Shown here: positions 32,727 through 46,203 of the stretch, piece after piece
Layout: every line of letters starts with the position of its first letter
How positions within the stretch are numbered: the stretch's first letter is position 1
Assembly (NCBI GenBank): GCA_946807835.1
Contig: OX327686.1
Span: 5,022,001-5,086,000 of the forward strand
Direction of reading: 5' to 3'
DNA length: 64,000 nt
From: Ailanthus altissimus
Lineage: Eukaryota > Streptophyta > Magnoliopsida > Sapindales > Simaroubaceae
The notes under the pieces: generated by a model
Databases searched by the model: none
What the model was told of the DNA's origin: nothing
The model's input: the letters and a program-made list of their open reading frames with translations, nothing else
Position numbers and translations under genes: made by a program

Positions 32727-35489
32727 TACTTTTAGGGAGTCTCGCATTTTGGCAATGCATAGAAAAATATAGCTTTCTCAAACATAATTCCAAAATTTTT
32801 ATCTTAAATAATTTCATCTAAAAAAAATCTAATATTTTATTAATCAATAATTACTTTACATATTAATTTAGAATAAAAAATTTAAGATTAACATAATTAT
32901 ATTAGATAGGAATGAGAAATTAATATAAATATTTAGAAAACAATTTATTTTACAATGAAAAAGGTTTTGGATCATTTGATTTAATATTTATAATCTAAAT
33001 AAAAATACAAATTTCCAATCAATCATTTTAGCTTATAAAATTTTTCTTTCAAAAAAAAAATAGATTTGTTTTATATTATAATTTTGGAGGAACTAATGCC
33101 CTCTTTTGAGATTGCCTTTTAAAAATTAAAAGCAGTTTGTTCTATAATTTTAGATTAAAAAATATTTGGTAAATTTTTTTTAAAAGTACTTTAACAGCTT
33201 GTAAAATAATTCACCATATTATTTGAGACTTTTATTATAATAGTATTAATTAATGAAAAAAATATATTCTAATTCTTCACAAACCCTAATTTTATATTGT
33301 TATACCACAGATCTTTTATCAATCGCTATTTATTAGTGTCAAAATCTTTCACCAAGCAAACTATTGTTATTTATTAAACTTTTTTTGTATTAAATTTATG
33401 TTCTAGTTGTGGATAATTCATGATCTTTATTTAAATTTTATGCATTAACCTATAAATTTTAATATATTTTACATGATTGTGTAGTTAATTGCAGTTAATT
33501 TAAGTGATCACTTTTTTATTTTCCTGATTAACATAAAATTGAATGTAAAAAGAATAAAATAATTGTGTGTTCATCATTACATGTTATGGTCATTACACAA
33601 TATTACAAGGCTTGTAGAATTTATCAAACTAGAATATTGTACTTTTAAGAGCTTATTTAGCATAGCTTTTTAATAAATTAAAAATATTTTTTAATGTTAA
33701 AATTTTTTATAATTTTTATATTAAGATAATTACACAATTTTTCTACAAATTATATGTGACAACTAAATATTTAATAATTTTTTTAAAAAAATTAATTATA
33801 AAAGTTTTACTCAAAAAAGGTCTATTCAAAATATCACAACACTTTGATTGCATTATTTCTTCAGCGGAGTTTTTTTTATGAGTCGCAACAAGACACAACT
33901 AACCCCAAGGATTTTTAAAAAAAGAAAAAAATGTATTCTCCACTTTATATTTAATCAAATTTTAAATGAGACATATTTATATTTTTTTGAAAAAAGATAT
34001 TTAATAAAATTGAGTGTTATGAAAAATATTTAATTTAAACTTTTATCCTTCCTACTTTTCTTAATGAATAAAAATACTAAGAAAATCAAATTTATTAAAA
34101 CGATTAATAGATGAAAATAGAAGTTTAGAAAAATAAAACTTGAAAATTAAGCACAAGCATAAAGTACAGAGAGAGGAATTACAATCTTTATACTTCCTTC
34201 ATGGTTTCTCTAAATCTTCTAAAGTAAATTTGTTTTTGGTGAATTCAAATACAATATGAAGAAGATTTTAAAGAGGATTTTATTTGGAGGTGATTAAGAA
34301 AATAAAGTCCTAAAATCACTTATAAATTATTACTAAAAATAAGAGGTATTATAGTAAAAAAAATTAAAACCTTAAAAATAGAAAATTTTAACTGAAATTT
34401 AATTTATATTATAATTGTTAATATAAATATTTAATTCCATGTTTATTAATTTATACTATAATAAAATATACATAAATGCTTAATAATTAATTAAATAATT
34501 AATGTGTTTATTAATTTAAATTGTAATAAAATGTATATGAATACTTAAAAATTAATTTATTAATTTTTACTCAAATTATTTGTTATTGAATAATAACATA
34601 TTTTACCTAAAATATTTAGATTAAAATTTAAAAATGAATATATTTATAATTTTCTTATTTTCAATGCAAATTTATATGTTCTATAACTTCTGTAAGTTAA
34701 TATTTGGATATAATTTAGGTATATTAAATTTAAAATAATATATTTAATTTTGTCCAATCCTCTACGGCAAACATAAGACATCACTAAATATATCCAATCT
34801 AATCATATATCTTATTAATCTCGTCCAATCCAATTCTGCGTGCCAATGGTCTTGATTACATCCAATTCAAAAGTGCTCAAATAACATCACCAAAATCGAA
34901 TTTGATAACTTCTCATCCTCTCGTTGGAGCAATAATCCCAGCTGAATTACCTGATTATAGATATAAATTTCTGTTTCCACTTTCAATTTCTGCATTGCCA
35001 GAGGACATGCTTCCCAAAATCGCCACAACAATTCAGTATCTTATTAATTTTTGCACTTACTGGTTCTATTACTACAATCTCTCTTTTGTCAGAAGCAAAA
35101 AAAAACCTTGGAGAAGCTACTAACATCAGGCAGGGACCTTACTCTTTTTCCCTATTGTGGCTCAGTTTCATTTTTATGATAGTAATGAATTTTCCCGTTC
35201 AAAGAAATTCAATCAAAATGTAAAACATGAAACTGAGTATCCACTCTTGAGCAAAAAAAAATCCATTAATTAGGAAATGCATGTCGAAGACAGACTAACA
35301 ATAATACAGGGTAACAAAATTACTGCCACTATTTGGGCACAAAGCTGCGTGCAAAGGCCAATATAGGCCAAATTATAATAGATTTTTCACAACCATGGTG
35401 ATAATCAACCTAAACAAGGTAAAGGTAAAGTCTCAAACCCTAAAAATATAAAGCTGAATTATATTCCCACCAAATGGTTACTTGCAATC
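32721..35489. other. AT-rich intergenic DNA
   Basis: Long A/T-rich spacer between two minus-strand genes. No coding segment is supported on either strand. Near 33100-33160 TTTTGAGATTGCCTTTTAAAAATTAAAAGCAG resembles hAT MITE subterminal sequence, but no paired end was found. The last part should hold the 3' untranslated region of the thioredoxin-fold gene. Confidence 0.45.
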
Positions 35490-38400
35490 TTATGACCTTA
35501 TTCCATGCCGCTTGAAAAAATCTCTAAATCCATATGCACTGACGTCATAATTGAACTGGGCATGAGAATTTAAGAAAACAAAAACAAAACAGATTAACAG
35601 AAAGTAAGTTAAAATAAAAAAAAATTGTTGCACAAAAACCTTGAGGAATACAGAGAACTATGAACATAAACTGATTATCTATGACTTTTCTTTCCATATA
35701 GACAACCCTTATGTCTTTTGTATTAGCAAATCATCCTAAAAAATATGTTTGATAATTCTTTTTGAAAGAGTAGCATCATTGCTTAAAGGAAAAGGTGAGC
35801 CTATGATATACTAACAATATGAAGGAGGAGAAGAAATAAGTTTGAGAGCTCACTGGTAGAACTTTAACAGAGTACTTTGTTATATTTGGATCAGCAGCCC
35901 TTCCTTGGTTACTTGCCTGCACAACAAAATAAGATACATCAGCGAATGGAAGCTCCAACATATTAGGCAGTGCATCACATGGCACTGAGTTTTAACAAGA
36001 CAAGCTAGCAGGATCAGGCTTGGGAAACAAGTTCAATGAATTAGGCAAAATTGCAGTCACGTAGAGTCCAAGTAAAAGAAGAGAATAAATATGTATGCTT
36101 TTGTGTTTGCGCAACTTAAACTTCCGAAGCATCACTGGATAAACCCATCATTCAATTTTTAGTTCCAATATGCTGAAGAAAGTTGCATGGACACAAGAAC
36201 TAAAGTGAAAGCAATGTAATAGAAAATTATTTCAGATACGGATGACTTGATTCAAATACTACATAAAATTACATGAACTCATTTCACAACCTACATAAAA
36301 GACAAACATTAGACTCAATTACCACAAACATCTGGACGATCCCTAAAGGTTGAGAAAATAAAGTAACAGAAGTTAGTATAGTCAAAAAAGAAAATAAACA
36401 TGCATGACTTCTTAACATATTTTATTCTAGCCAAAATTTGAAAATAAGATGGGATAGATGCTAAATCACTTAGCTACACTACCTACTCCTGCATCACCAC
36501 TGCCACCATCACATGCTACATGATTCACGAACATGAAACCCATATCAAAATTATAAGTATTATCAGAATTACATTAACCCATAGTCTGTAGGACTGCCCT
36601 CCCTGCCATCATCATTACTTAAAGCTACCTCTATGGTCGGTCACCAATACCTTCCACAAGACTACAAACAAGCATCAAATTTCCGATCTAGTGTTTTAGC
36701 AATGAGCATCATCACAGTGAGCTCGTTGTTGCTAAATTAGATAATTATTTTACTTACTTTCTTTTTGTATATATTTCCTCACAGAAGCACATTCCATATC
36801 TGCAGAAAAAAGAACTATTAATAATTTTCCTTTCATTTTTGTTCTTCACTTTCCCTCTCATTACATTTTTTTTTCTAATAAATAGTGCATAATGTGCATT
36901 ACTGCCATATGACCACTAGCTCCATAAGGCTGTAACTACTAGGAAGCAACTGCTGCACAATCCAACCCTGGTTATCATATTTTCTATTTCCCATGATTCT
37001 GTAGGACTAAGGAACAATATAAGCAAATGTTGAAAGAGAATTTTCATCACAAAAAGAAAACTCAATTTTTATTGACACTTTGGTTCTGAATTTTTATCAA
37101 GTGCTATTTTTATGAACTTAAGAGAACAACCCTTCCTCCGTTCTCAATCAGAAACTTTGATCATTATCAACCAGTTAATAGATGCTGAAGGCAAAAATAT
37201 GAGGCAAAGAAAGTAATGAATGAAGGATTTGAATTGAAAATTAAGGCAGGAGTCACATTACTTGTTCTGGACTGTGAAATAAATCAATGAACGGATATTC
37301 CTTCCTTTGCCTAGTTATACAGAACCCGGGATATTTTGGACACTCAACCTCGAATAAACCAGCACCAAAACTAAACATCATCAGCAACATGTAAAGGACA
37401 CTAAGATGGTCTGAAGATAAGAATTGTAAAGTGTTCTAAACATTTCACTAATTCATCACATAAAAAATGTTGACAGGGGATGAGGAAAGCTATGGCATAT
37501 GAAAAGAAAAAAATTGTATGCCATGACTGAAGACAGTCTTAAATATGTACAGCACCCAAAACTTTATAGCAGAATGTGATGATGGGTTCACATTTAGTAA
37601 TAGATGATAAAAGTACAAACAACTTACACGCATAAATTTTACATATGGATAAAACTCAGCAGCAGCTTCCTCCAATACTTTGTCAAGATGTTTGGTGTAA
37701 TTACCCCTGATAGTTTGAAATGAATAGTTTGACCCACAGAGTTTGATATCACTAGAAGAATAAAAAAGATAAAGGGAAATCCAAATCACCTAATGGAAAA
37801 TGCAACTAAAACAGGATTGCCTTGATGAAGGAATTGAACAAATTCACACTCGGATGAAAAATGAATAACACAAGATGGCCCAAGATCTTTTGGGTAACCA
37901 GTGTAATACCTTGAATTTTCGCAAATGACATGTCAATTCGTAATGAACAGTAAAACATTAAACAACATGGGCATTAACAATGTCCATGGAAATCCATGTC
38001 CTGAAAGAGACAACATAAAGCAACAACAATCAGCTTTAATAAAGAAATTTCACAAACCACTCTTTGAGCATGTGAAGAGCTGTCAAAGAGGCATTTGATG
38101 TAATAATATCGACACTAGATCAACATAAAATATGATAATTTGACTTAAACAACACATGGGTTCGACACAGCCATTAGTTGAAATTCAGTATCATTTTTTG
38201 AATTCTTTTACTTTTATTATTCATGACATTATTTCTAGTATTTATTATTTGTAGGATTCCTTGTCCTAGAGAATAAGAGGACTATGTTTTATTTCATATT
38301 ATATTTTTCTATTTTGTTACTCTTTATCTGGGCTTTTTTATTTTCTTAACCCAAACAAAAGAAGAGAAAAATCCCTCTACATAAAATTATCCCAAGCAAA

Positions 38401-38794
38401 GAGAAAGTTATGTTACAATGAAGCTTAACTAAGAGTCTCTTACCCTTTCTGGTGATTTCAAGACTTGCAGCTCTAGCATACTATCAGAGTTCACTCTTTA
38501 TCACTTACTATCACAGTTCTCAGCTGCCTAATGACATAGCATAGAGTTGGAAGCCACCTATTTGACATTGTTGAGAGAAATCTCTTCCAAAATTAAATTT
38601 TTAAGAATTACAAATGACAGCTTTCCCACTGGATATTGAGATCACAGTCGTAATTGAATAGCATTAGCATTTGAATAAAAAACAAAAATGTTTTCAGACT
38701 CTTCAAGAGAAAAATAAATAAATAAAGAAAAGTCATACTCGCATGTTGAACGAAGATGATTGATCATTCTATGAAAAAATTTCTGCTCCTCCAT
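35490..38794 (-). CDS. Thioredoxin-fold protein without a CxxC motif (156 aa, 6 exons)
   Basis: Conserved plant protein with a thioredoxin-like fold; I do not know its function. Minus-strand exons are 38794-38739, 37909-37790, 37706-37628, 37348-37262, 35916-35854 and 35555-35490. All GT-AG borders and phases agree, giving 156 residues. Landmarks are YYTGYPKDLG (20-29), a beta strand NPVLVAFSIRG (50-60), helix TKHLDKVLEEAAAEF, then YVKFMRVECPKYPGFCITRQ, EYPF with a likely cis-proline at 104, and the C-terminus YGFRDFFKRHGIRS. The position where thioredoxins have WCGPC reads SIRGNYTKHLD, so redox catalysis is unlikely; the cysteines at 88 and 95 are not a CxxC pair. The ATG at 38794 is the first in frame and follows an upstream stop. 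An acceptor CTTGCAG near 38834 hints at a further 5' untranslated exon. Confidence 0.82.
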
Positions 38795-38834
38795 CAAATT
38801 CAGCACTGAACTAACCCAATTTTTCAATTATACT

Positions 38835-39579
38835 GCAAGTTGAAAAGTTGAAAAGTTGCAAGATACAAGTTGTTAATCAAGGAGTAATAATACATACTAT
38901 GCACAAATCAAGAATTTATATTCCTGATTGCCGATTCATGAAAAAGGAAAATACCAATCAGAGTACACAAGTTGAAATCAAATTAGCTTCTAGATAGCAA
39001 TCACATAAGCAAGAAAAACACCATCTTTTAGTTGGAACATTTCATCGAACAGGTGGCATGCAACACGCAAATATTCACTAACTCATACCCTCACTCATCG
39101 ACATGATCATTTGAAACATTGAAACACAACAAGCTAAAGACATTTTAACAACTCGGCCACATAAGAAACGATTAAAAGTTTTAGACATAAAGTTCCTGCT
39201 TATGTAGAAACCCAGTTCTCTATAAACTAGAATCGTACAAAAAGAACACGGCAAATATTTTTTTTACCCAGATCATATGAACAGTAAGTGAAACAAATAG
39301 ACACAAGCTAAATAACAGGGCTAAAATATGCAATAGCAATAAAAAGAAAATGTTACAGAATATAGAAGCTGCTTGATGTTTGAAAATTCTCTCGCAAAAA
39401 CCAGCTAATGCTCACTGTCACTGGCCATCTAGTAAACGGAATAAAATTAAATATTATTTTCAAACTAACAAGATAGATTAATAACTTATCTTTAATAGTA
39501 ATTTTGATACCTACCTAAAATTATATACGAAAACCCATCAACCATATAAATTTGCTAATAATAAAAAAACGAAAATAAA
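38835..39579. other. 5' side of the thioredoxin-fold gene
   Basis: Should contain the 5' untranslated exon and promoter on the minus strand. I could not place a transcription start or TATA box with confidence, and saw no other gene. Confidence 0.35.
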
Positions 39580-40570
39580 TATGTTTTTTAGGATTTCGGT
39601 CCAAAACCCATCTCCCAAGGGCTTAGCTCGGCCATAAACTTTTAATGTCCTGAGTTCCTCGATCATGAGCAGGCCCATCATAAGAAGTATTATAGAAGAT
39701 TGTGACTCACTGTGGAGACTTCAAAATTGTATGAGTTGACCTTAAGGCATAATCAGAGCTCAGGTGTCATTCGAGCACTTCTCTTTTTTTGAGTTAGTCG
39801 AAGCTCTTGTTTGAACTCATTTGTTATTTAACAATGACTAGAATTATAGAGCAACGAGCCCTCTTAAAGACTTGAATTTCCTTTAATTCCAAGATTCTTA
39901 CAATCCCAATATTCTTATAAGTAAATCTTACTATAATTTAGAAACACATCCTAAATAGGGAAGGATACGACTTGTTCTAATACTACAAGGATTCAACTAT
40001 CTTCAAAGTCTATAAATAAATGATTAAATAAGAAGGAAATGAACTTTTTGGAGGCCTTGAGAGGTCTCAAGAAAGGAAGCGACTTCTCTATGGCTTTAAA
40101 AACACTTTTAAGTTTTAAACTTTTTAGGAAGGGAAGGGATTTTCTTAACACCTTTTCTTTGAAAATCCTCTCAAAAAAATCCCTACCACCCATGACTTCA
40201 CCACAACTCCAAGAAGGCACCCCAAAGTTTCTAATAATTGAAAAGCAATCTATTTTGTACCTTATGAATTATATAGGCTACGCCTTCTTGTACACTCGTT
40301 ATAAAAATATTATTTTATAATACATCTGAAGTGGGATGAGATTCATTAAAGTGGATGTCAGATTTTATAAAATTGAACCATTATAACCCCTCTGTTTTCA
40401 TGTGTGTGTGTTTATATTTTTTTCATTGTTCAATTAAACATGGTATATCAAAGGCTCTTGCGCATTGCCCATCACATGCTAGAGGCCCAAAATTAAGCTC
40501 AAACGTTGTCTTTCCCTAAAATATAAATTTAACTCGTTGGTTTGAGATTGCCCAAAATTCAGGGTCAACA

Positions 40571-40590
40571 GTTTAACGCCGTCTATGAAA
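40571..40590 (+). other. Gypsy-type leader/primer site
   Basis: GTTTAACGCCGTCTATGA directly after a TCAACA terminus. It resembles the conserved GGCGCCGTCTGTGGG segment seen after the 5' LTR of Tat/Ogre-type elements. Confidence 0.6.
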
Positions 40591-40979
40591 AACAAATAAA
40601 AAGCCATGACTCGAAGATGTTACGACAACTATCGAGTCACCTATAAGAGGCAATCTTGAGAATTGAGAAAAGTCGGCAATGATGATAAAGGTAGCAAATG
40701 CCCAAGGGAGTCTCTCACCTTAGTTAAGAAAGGTTATCGAAATATACTCGAAAAGTGTTTGACTGCTAACAACACTCTCAAAAAGCCTAGTGGACGCCGA
40801 AAAGTGCCAAATAATGCCATACATTGACTACTTAATAATTCTTATTCAACAATAATTTATTATTCATAGCTATGATAATTACTTTCGAGTGCTTAAATTC
40901 TTTCAAATGAAAACATATAGTAATAAACAACTCCTCATCTAGGAACACTGGTACAATTGCCTAAAAGGAATTGTTGAAG

Positions 40980-41244
40980 ATCGAAGCCAAGAGGATATGG
41001 GGCAAAGGCTCCTATGATCCCTTTAATAGGTTGAAGAGCTAAGTTAAGGGGATACAAGGCGAAGGCCCCTACAACCCCCTCAGTCAGCAAATGAGCCAAG
41101 TCAATGGGATTTAGGGCAAAGGCCTTAATGAGCCCCCTAATCAGTTGAAGAACCGAGCAGAAGGGACACTAGGTAAAGGTCCTTACAATCCCTTTTGTTG
41201 GTAGAAGAGTTGAGTCAAGGAATACAAGAAAAAAGCCATACGAC
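40980..41244. repeat. 57-58 bp minisatellite, left part
   Basis: Imperfect copies containing GGTTGAAGAGC, then GAGTCAAGGGGATAC, GGGCAAAGGCC and CCTACGACCCCCT. GAAGAGC-like words recur every 55-58 bp. It continues at 42949 beyond the hAT-like insertion. Confidence 0.85.
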
Positions 41245-42940
41245 TAAGGGTGGCAATTTATGTAAATGAATCGTATTCGTGTCGTATCAATATAGGGTAT
41301 TAACAAAAAAAATTCAAACGTGAATACGATTCGTTTACTAAACGAATCAGACACTTAAATCCATATTCGATTCGTTTAATAAACGAATAACACGACACGA
41401 CACCATTAGACATGTTTATTATTCATTTCGTTTATAATTCGATTTGTTTACTATTTAATTCGTTTATAATTCAATTCATTTACTATTTAATTCGTTTATA
41501 ATTCGATTCATTTACCATTCGATTTTTTTACAATTCAATTCGTTTACAATTATCAATAGTCACACTCTTCAATTTCTTTTTTTAATAATAAAACAAAAAA
41601 AAAATTATCATCAAACCAATTTGATAAGAAAATCTCAAATATCCCAACAAGCAAATTATATACTTTGATCAATCCAAAAAAAAATATTAGGATGGAACAA
41701 AAATAATTATTATTAAGAACGATAACTAAATGTTAGAATGGAACAAAATCACTAAAATATGATAGATTGAGATTTCTTTAAAGATTTTAATTTATCACCC
41801 AATACAAAACATGTCAGTAAAAATAAAAATATAAGAAATTAATACACAAAAAAACAACAATAAATTTGCAGCAAAACAACAATCAAACAACAAAAAAAAT
41901 TATAGCAAAATAGCAGCCAAAATGCAACAAATACATACAATTAAGGGCGTAGTGAGATAGACTTTTCTTTTATGAAAATAAGTTTATAATCAGAGGACTG
42001 AGAACATATCAAGATTAAAGATAATAGTAATTAACATACAATGAAATCAGATCAAAAGTATAACTCTTGTTAGTAAATCAAAAAATAAGAACAATCTTCT
42101 TACAACTCTGCATCTAGCAATATGGCATCAAGTAAATTTATAGAGTTAAGCAAGGGAGAGATCCTTCTAAATACCTAAAATACATACCTGTAGATAAAGA
42201 AGGAATCAACACCATCATCATTAAGCTCCTAAAACTTGAAACGCCAAGAAGCAAGCAACCTGCAAATCTCAAGAAATAAGACAAGCAAGCAAATTGAGAG
42301 AGAGGAAAACTAAATAAAAATTAACAACGGACTTTGGCAATCTAGGCTTGAATCGATCTTGAAAGTGATACAAGAGGATTTTTTTTTTAAAAAAAGGAAG
42401 AAAGTGCTACAAGATGATTTATATGATTGAGTATTTTACTTCGCCGTCATTTTTTTCTTTCTTTTGAAAATTAACTGTTGGAGAAAAGAACAAAATGTTT
42501 AGTAATTTGTTATTTTGTCTTGAAAAAAAAATGAAATGAAATGATTGAAAGAAAAGAAAAAGGGAGGATGTAGTAGAATGGAAAGCGGAAAAATTTTGGT
42601 CAAAAAGGGAGGATGTAGTAGAATGGAAAGCGGAAAAATTTTGGTCAAAAATGGAAAGCGGAATGTGAACTTTTATTTTTAAAATGAAAAAAGTTATTAA
42701 AAAAACTATTAAATTGTAAAAGTAAATAGTATTAAACAGTAATATTATAATATTAAACAGTACCGTGTCTTAAATGAATGGGCAAATCACAAAACTCAAA
42801 CACATATTTAATACGATTAATAAATTGGTAACATAAATTCGACATGTTTATTAATCATATCAATTTACCTTTATTTATATTCGCTAAACATGTCAAATTC
42901 ATGTCGAATAATCATGTCGTGATCCATTTTGTCACTTTTA
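41245..42940. mobile_element. hAT-like non-autonomous element inside the minisatellite
   Basis: Left end TAAGGGTGGCAA; the reverse complement of the right end is TAAAAGTGACAA. Flanks CATACGAC (41237-41244) and CCGACGAC (42941-42948) agree at 6 of 8 bases, fitting an old 8-bp hAT duplication. It is about 1.7 kb with no transposase. Inside are ATTCGTTTATAATTCGATT tandem words (41330-41550), plus a perfect 45-bp tandem duplication at 42561-42650. The minisatellite resumes on both sides, which confirms a true insertion. Confidence 0.75.
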
Positions 42941-42948
42941 CCGACGAC

Positions 42949-44462
42949 TCCTTTGATCGATTGAAGAGCTGAGTCAAAATGATATTGGACAAATGGCCTC
43001 TATAACCCCCTCAATTGGTAGAAGAGCCAATTTAAGGGAATACGAAGCACATGCCATTACAACCGCCTTAGTCGACAAAAAAGTCAATATAATGATATTT
43101 GAAGCAAAGGCTTTTAAGACCCCTTAAGTTTTTTAAGAACTAAGCTGAGGGGATATTATGAAAAAGCCTCTATGACCCCCTTAGTCGGCAGAAGAGCTTA
43201 GTCAAGAGGATGTATAGCAAAGGCCCTTACGACGGCTATTATCGGTTGTAGAGCCCAAGTCAAGGTAACACGGTGGTAAAGGCTTTTATGACCCTCTTGA
43301 ACAATTGAAGAATCGAACCAAGAAGATACATGGAAAAAGCTCTTACAACCCTTTTAATCGGTTGAAGAGCTGAGTTAAGGCGATATAGGGCAAACACCTT
43401 TACGACCCTCTTAATCAATTGAAGAATCGAGCCAATGGGATACAAGGCAAAGGCTCCTACAACCTCGTCGGTCAAAGAAAAGACTAGTTAATACAATACG
43501 AAGCAAAAACCCCTTCAACTGCCTTGATCAATTAAAGATCCGAGCTGAGGGTATACGAGGCAAAGATCTTTACGACTCTCTTAATCAATTGAAGAGCCAA
43601 GTTAAAGGAATATAGGGCAAAGGCTTTTACGACCACTTTTATAGATTGAAGAATTGAGCGAAGGGGATACAGAGCAAAGGCCTTTATGACCCCCTCAGTT
43701 GGTAGAAAAAACTGAGTTAAAGGGATACGAGGAAAAGGCCCCTACGACCCCCTTAATCAGTTAAGGAATCAAGCCAATATGATGCAAGAAAAATGCCTTT
43801 ACGACCCCATCGGTCGGTAGAAAAACTGAGTCAAAGGGATACAAAGCAAATGCCTCATATGATTCCCTTAATTGGTAAAGAGCCAATTCAATGGGACACG
43901 AAGCAATAGCCCCTATGGGTCCCTTGATCGGTTGAAGAACCGATCCAATGGGATCTGAGGTAAAGGCCTTCACTACCCCCTCAGTCAATAAATGAGTCGA
44001 GTTAAAGAGATATGGAGCAAAAGCCCTTATAACCCCCTTGATCGATTGAAAATTTGAGTTAAGAGAATACAGGAAAAAGCCTGTATAACCCACTTGATCA
44101 ATTAAATAACCTAGTTGGGGGGATACGGGGCAAAGGCCCATACGACCCATCGGTCAATAAAAAAGCAGATTTAAAAAGATACAATGCAAAGGCCCTTACG
44201 ACTCCCTTGATCAGTTAAAGAAAAAGGGAAAGTCCCCTTATGACCCACTTTGTTAGTAGAATAACCGAGTCAATGGGATAAAGAGCAAATGCCCTTACGA
44301 CTACCTAATCGGTTGAAGAACCAAGTTAAAGTGATACCGAGGCAAATGCCCTTACAACCCCTTAATCAGTTGATGAATTAAGCTAAGTGGATACATGGCA
44401 AAAGCCCCTATGACCCTTTCAATCGGTTAAAGGGATACAAAGTTAAGGCCTCTTATAACCCT
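42949..44462. repeat. 57-58 bp minisatellite, right part
   Basis: About 25 imperfect units. Because 57 is a multiple of three, minus-strand frames stay open over long stretches and spell a 19-20 residue peptide period (ALYPIGSVLQPIK-like). This is array translation, not evidence of a protein. Tat-type gypsy elements are known to carry such minisatellites in non-coding regions. Confidence 0.85.
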
Positions 44463-46203
44463 AGGTCAGATATTTTGACTCGAGAACAATCAACAAAAAG
44501 GAATAGAATTCAAAAACTTTCAAGTGCAATCTAAGGCCAAATGTTATTCAACTTCAAGATAAAAAGCAAGATACAATACCAAAAACACTAATGTGCTCCC
44601 ATAAGCTAAGACATAATGCTACCACAATATTTATTTCAAGCAAAGGAGTATCATGTAAAGCATATTTTTTTTTATAAAAAAAATGCAATCAAAGGGAGAA
44701 ATTTATTGTGAAATATTGCAAAATAATCTAAAACAAATGTGAGTAGACCGAAATCGAGGGTTGGAATTGAAAGATCCATTGCTATAGTAAATCTTTATGT
44801 TTTTTCTTTCTAGAATATAAAAAGACTATCTCTCTTCAAACGACCTAAGTAAGCAAAATGTTCAAAATAACTCGAGTCTTGTATTTATAGTAAGGTTTAA
44901 AAATTAATATGAGTTATTAAAGTAATTGTGTAGTTCAAATAGCTTCATGCCTAAAAATGTCTCTTCAATTAACTAATGCAATCTATAAAGTCTTGACAAC
45001 AATTTAATTAAGATTTAAGAGTTGGAGAGATGCAACATCTCTTACAGTTGCTAATATAAACCCTTAGGGTTTGGAGAAGCATAATGATTGCAAACGTGGC
45101 ATCTATATTTAATACCATAACATTATGGAATTCAAACTTAAAACAGTAAACGGCTCTAACTTCTTAAGTGACCGAAAACTCTACTTGAACGAGATCTAGA
45201 ACTCCTCTTACTTGAACATTTCTGAAGCGCACTGAGAACAATTAGGTCGAGGACTATATTGAGAACTACTACAAAAATTTTATTATCGACATGTCAATAC
45301 TAACTGAAGGACTATTGTTGCCCCTTAAGATTCTGGCTCAAGCCTAATTCTGCAAAAAGATCGATGTGACCTACAACTTAAACAACCTAAGAACTCCTTG
45401 CCATAGGTCCACAGTCAAGCCCATTATGCGAATTTTCTAAGCTTTTGTCCATCACAAAGGGAGGGCTCTAATTGTGATCGAGGAGATGTCCTCGAGATCC
45501 ATCTATACTTCTCAGCCTAGAAGACCTCAGTATCACTAAGCACACCTCGACAATTAGCACCAACCGAGTAAGCCACGCAAGGCTTACATATACCCTCATC
45601 AAGGGCTAAAGGCTTATCAACACTTCGGAAGAATTAGGAGTTGGATTCTTAATCAACCTAATCCCTATAATCCCGTGACTAGCCAATCAATTCTAATTCT
45701 GAAAATCTCGAAAGTCATAATCTTCAACATAATTTAAATTTAAACAAGCCAAAAGATAAGTTGCAAATTTACCCTAATCTTGACAGGACATACTTCTATA
45801 AAAGGATATTGAAGGACAGAAAAAAAGAGTTCGGCATTAGACACTCTAAAATCACATTCTATTTCCAAATTTAGATTTCTTGCTTTTAGGAATCAACATC
45901 CTTTTCTAACCTAAAAGCGCACGCAACGCCCTTAAACACTTCCTTATATTCATTCTTGCCTTTCTTTTCTTTTTTATCCTTTGATTCTTTCTAACATATT
46001 AAAGGTTTTTCGTTGAGAAAAACTTCAATGTGACTAACGTTGATTATTGTTGCAGACAGCTTCTGGAACTCACTTAGTCAGAAAACGTTCCAAGTAATCC
46101 ATCTAACTTGACTTCAGGCCAACCAGTTAGAAGGTCTTGTAGCCATTCCCCAGAATTTACAAATTCAACTCGTCCCGAGACGGCCCAAATTCCCGAGTCA
46201 ACA

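Larger units (their letters stand above)
39580..46203 (+). mobile_element. Degenerate Ty3/gypsy-like relic (Tat-like leader)
   Basis: At 40561-40590 the sequence GGGTCAACA is followed by GTTTAACGCCGTCTATGA, close to the GTTTGGCGCCGTCTGTGG leader/primer-site sequence of Tat-type plant gypsy elements. A second LTR-like end (CCCGAGTCAACA) lies at 46192-46203, matching the CAGGGTCAACA end at 40570. No pol domain is visible; the interior is mostly a minisatellite with a later hAT insertion. The two supposed LTRs (about 39580-40570 and about 45310-46203) are only weakly similar by eye, so they may belong to different relics. Confidence 0.5.

Noticed and set aside
32446..32772. 108-residue plus-strand frame opposite the glutaredoxin first exon
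   Set aside because: A shadow of the real minus-strand exon, running on into the (TA)n array.
34902..35123. 73-residue plus-strand frame
   Set aside because: No recognised family, AT-rich surroundings, no splice partner; left as intergenic.
39993..40320. Overlapping open frames on both strands
   Set aside because: Lysine/leucine-rich, no recognised homology, in the probable LTR part of a gypsy-like relic, with simple inverted segments that open both strands.
43761..44150. 129-residue minus-strand open frame
   Set aside because: A translation of the 57-58 bp minisatellite; openness follows from the period being near a multiple of three.
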